Positions 61,839 to 64,000 of a stretch of DNA of 64,000 nt are shown one piece after another. The stretch is from Macquaria australasica. Its lineage: Eukaryota > Chordata > Actinopteri > Centrarchiformes > Percichthyidae. The notes beneath the pieces were generated by a model, which had not been told where the DNA came from, searched no databases, and worked only from the letters and a program-made list of their open reading frames with translations. A program made the translations under genes and the position numbers. The stretch lies in assembly GCA_005408345.1 (NCBI GenBank), contig SEMN01000483.1, positions 310,001 through 374,000 of the forward strand. The letters run 5' to 3'. Numbering within the stretch: position 1 is the stretch's first letter; every line of letters starts with the position of its first letter.

Positions 61839-64000
61839 ATTACTTTTTTTTTTTTGTCTTAGGCTGTTGTCATTTTCAAAAACTACACAGTCTAATCTCA
61901 GCTGAGGTGTACTGATCACAAGATTATTCTGGTTGGAGAGATCTGTGACTGGTGTGTAAATGAGCAAGATATTCACTGAATAATGCTCATCTCCCGTCGT
62001 GGACCTGTCACCAAGGTGCTCTCAATACAAGTACATCTTGTTTGGGCCACAACAAAGACCTACATGACAAAGTTACAGTAAGATGCATCTTGGAACCGCT
62101 CAATCTAAACAATGTTATAATGTGCATGACTGCTGATTCCCAGCAATGTCTGCTACAAATTACATTTATATGGTGCTAAATGTTTTCCCAATTACGTTGT
62201 GGTGACAAACATAATGGCTGCCTGGATCAGAGGCAACATTTTTGAGTGAATGAAGTGCTACATTTATCTGCCACACTTGAGTCAGTCAATGAATAAACAC
62301 AAAATGTGATTGGTCAAAGTGCTTCTTTTTGGACTGGGATCCCTTGTAGCTCTTTGGAATGTAACACGACCGTTGCCGTGTTGATTGTCGTCATGGCGAT
62401 GCTGGCCACACTTATCCACGGGTATAAACATGTCTGTTAATAGCCTCACGAAATCCTTCGACACGCACACACACACTGTGTTTTGTCTGGTGGAACGCTG
62501 ATGTTTCCACCACAGCTGGCACCCTTGAGCCCGGGCTGGGATTTGGCGTCACCGTCGATCCAGACATGGGGCAGCTCATTACAGCTCATTAAAGACCAAC
62601 TCAGAGCCGCGAATGTGCCATACACAGATACTTTGAATCCCAGCTGAGGCTTTGTTCACACCAACCAACCGCAAACGCAAGGACAACACATTTTGGACAG
62701 ATTTTATGATCAAATGTGAAGATTTGTGCGGCTAAAAAGTCAAATTTAAGAAGTAAAACATACAAGTGGTGAGCTGTTTTCGATGCAAGGTATGCTTGAT
62801 AAATGGAAGTACAGTTAAAATTGAATCTGCAAAATCAGCATCACATTGCAACAGCAGCCGGAGATTTCCATAATCTGCATCTATCATGTTTCATGAGATT
62901 TTTTTTTTTAATGATTGCTGATGAAGAGAATCAAAATTATCAATATATTTCTAAGTATTTTGAGTTGCAGTGACAGTGCAGCACAGACAGCAGTGTCTAA
63001 GCCATCAGCACTGTGTGAATACATTATTAGTGCGGGTGGTCTCAGTGGAAACTGAACCCTCTGAGTGTTTGTGCAGTGCTCTAATTACTGAGCTATTCAG
63101 GTCCGTCTGAGACAAATGTTTTTAACATCTACTGTCAGGACAACATCTTGAAATAACTTTCATGTATTTTTTTTTTTTTTTAGCACTTTTTTCATCATTG
63201 ATCCTAACATTTTCTTGGGTTATTGTGAATAAAATAGTGACATACAGTAGCTATTTTCATACGGTTCTTGATTGTTTGTTTAAATGTTTCTAATAACAAA
63301 TTGAGTCATGGGCAGAGAGTAAGATTTTACGACTTGATTAGAGCTGCAACGATTAGTCGATTCATCGATCAAAAGAACTATTTAATTTATTAATCGTTTC
63401 ACTCATTTTTCAAGCAAAAATGTCAAACATAACAGATTTGCTGCTTTTCTTTGTCATGTGTGTCAGTAAATGAAGAGCCTTTGGGTTTTGGACTGTTGGT
63501 CAGACAAAAGAAGCAGTTTGAAAATGTCACTTTGGGCTCTGGGAAATTGTGACGAGCATTTTTCACACTTTTTTGACATTTTATAAACTAAATGATTAAT
63601 CAATTAGTCGTGAAAATAATCTTTACCCTGCACTTGATACTTGTATGAAAGAATTTAAATTGAATCATCTCCAAAAAGTGAACTTTTCTTAAGCTAAGAT
63701 AAACAGCCTTGTCCTCAGCTTTGTGACATTACATTTCTTAGATAATCCAATGTTTTTTTTAAAATGGTTTATTTAGCTTATGAAGAAGGAAAATTTTCTC
63801 AACCCATAAAGGAACACAAAATCACCAAATGTGTGTATGCACAATGTAGAACAAGTTTAATCTCACTTGTACATTCAGATTCTTGGTCACATACGTGTAA
63901 AAGATTCAAAAGGTGTGGATAAAACAGCCACAGTGTGTGTCGGGGGTTAAGAGGGTATTCAGTGAGCAGCATAGCTGACGCGCTCAGAGTTGGTCGGGTT
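61839..64000. other. Region upstream of the kinase exons
   Basis: No coding exon is supported, although a first exon of the kinase gene could lie here or beyond the window. The stretch is AT-rich and holds the repeat at 63341-63622. Confidence 0.45.
63341..63622. repeat. Common teleost repeat (GCAACGATTAGTCG type)
   Basis: It starts AGCTGCAACGATTAGTCGAT, continues through GTCAAACATAACAGATTTGC and GAAAATGTCACTTTGGGCTC, and ends ATTAATCAATTAGTCG, with GATTAGTCGATT and its near-complement at the two ends. This is the layout of a very common fish MITE; the superfamily is not assigned. Confidence 0.6.

Overview
The window is vertebrate nuclear DNA, almost certainly from a teleost fish. It has long AT-rich introns and intergenic DNA, GT-AG introns, and many short dispersed repeats of kinds familiar from fish genomes. 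I rebuilt five protein-coding genes by hand from splice sites that keep frame across every junction. There is no tRNA, rRNA or CRISPR array, and nothing prokaryotic.

Layout. 1-8.8 kb: intergenic, with old repeats (1.36-1.48, 2.05-2.33, 5.39-5.62 and 5.9-6.26 kb). 8.8-12.6 kb (+): a three-exon recoverin/visinin-type photoreceptor calcium sensor of 192 residues. 16.0-24.1 kb (-): a six-exon GSG1-like (probably gsg1l2) claudin-superfamily membrane protein with a long glycine-rich tail, convergent with the recoverin gene. 24.1-32.2 kb: intergenic DNA and the presumed 3' UTR of the next gene. 32.2-40.2 kb (-): a nine-exon, 863-residue epsin-family protein with an ENTH domain, a clathrin box, one terminal NPF, about 21 DPF motifs and no visible ubiquitin-interacting motif. 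41.5-49.2 kb (+): an eight-exon NECAP gene (probably necap1), head to head with the epsin. 49.2-58.2 kb: intergenic DNA with repeats. 58.2-60.8 kb (-): a kinase of the SBK (SH3-binding-domain kinase) family, possibly missing an upstream exon. 60.8-64 kb: repeats, including a DNA element split by a probable solo LTR.

Functional logic. The two central genes both encode endocytic proteins expected to dock on the AP-2 appendage: the epsin through its DPF/DPW array and NECAP through its C-terminal WIQF. Their start codons lie 1.3 kb apart in a CpG-rich divergent promoter region. That region also carries a five-copy, 19-bp repeat, each copy with a Myb-like TAACGG. An epsin near an SBK kinase recalls human 19q13.42 (EPN1, SBK2, SBK3); recoverin near a GSG1L-type gene recalls human 17p13.1 (RCVRN, GSG1L2).

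The most unusual non-genic object is a 3.3-kb element in intron 1 of the NECAP gene (about 42.11-45.44 kb). It has matching inverted ends and a huge array of about 20-bp units built on the palindrome TCATAATTATGA. It also has a short array in the opposite orientation and, between the two, a 45-codon relic that resembles a transposase N-terminus.
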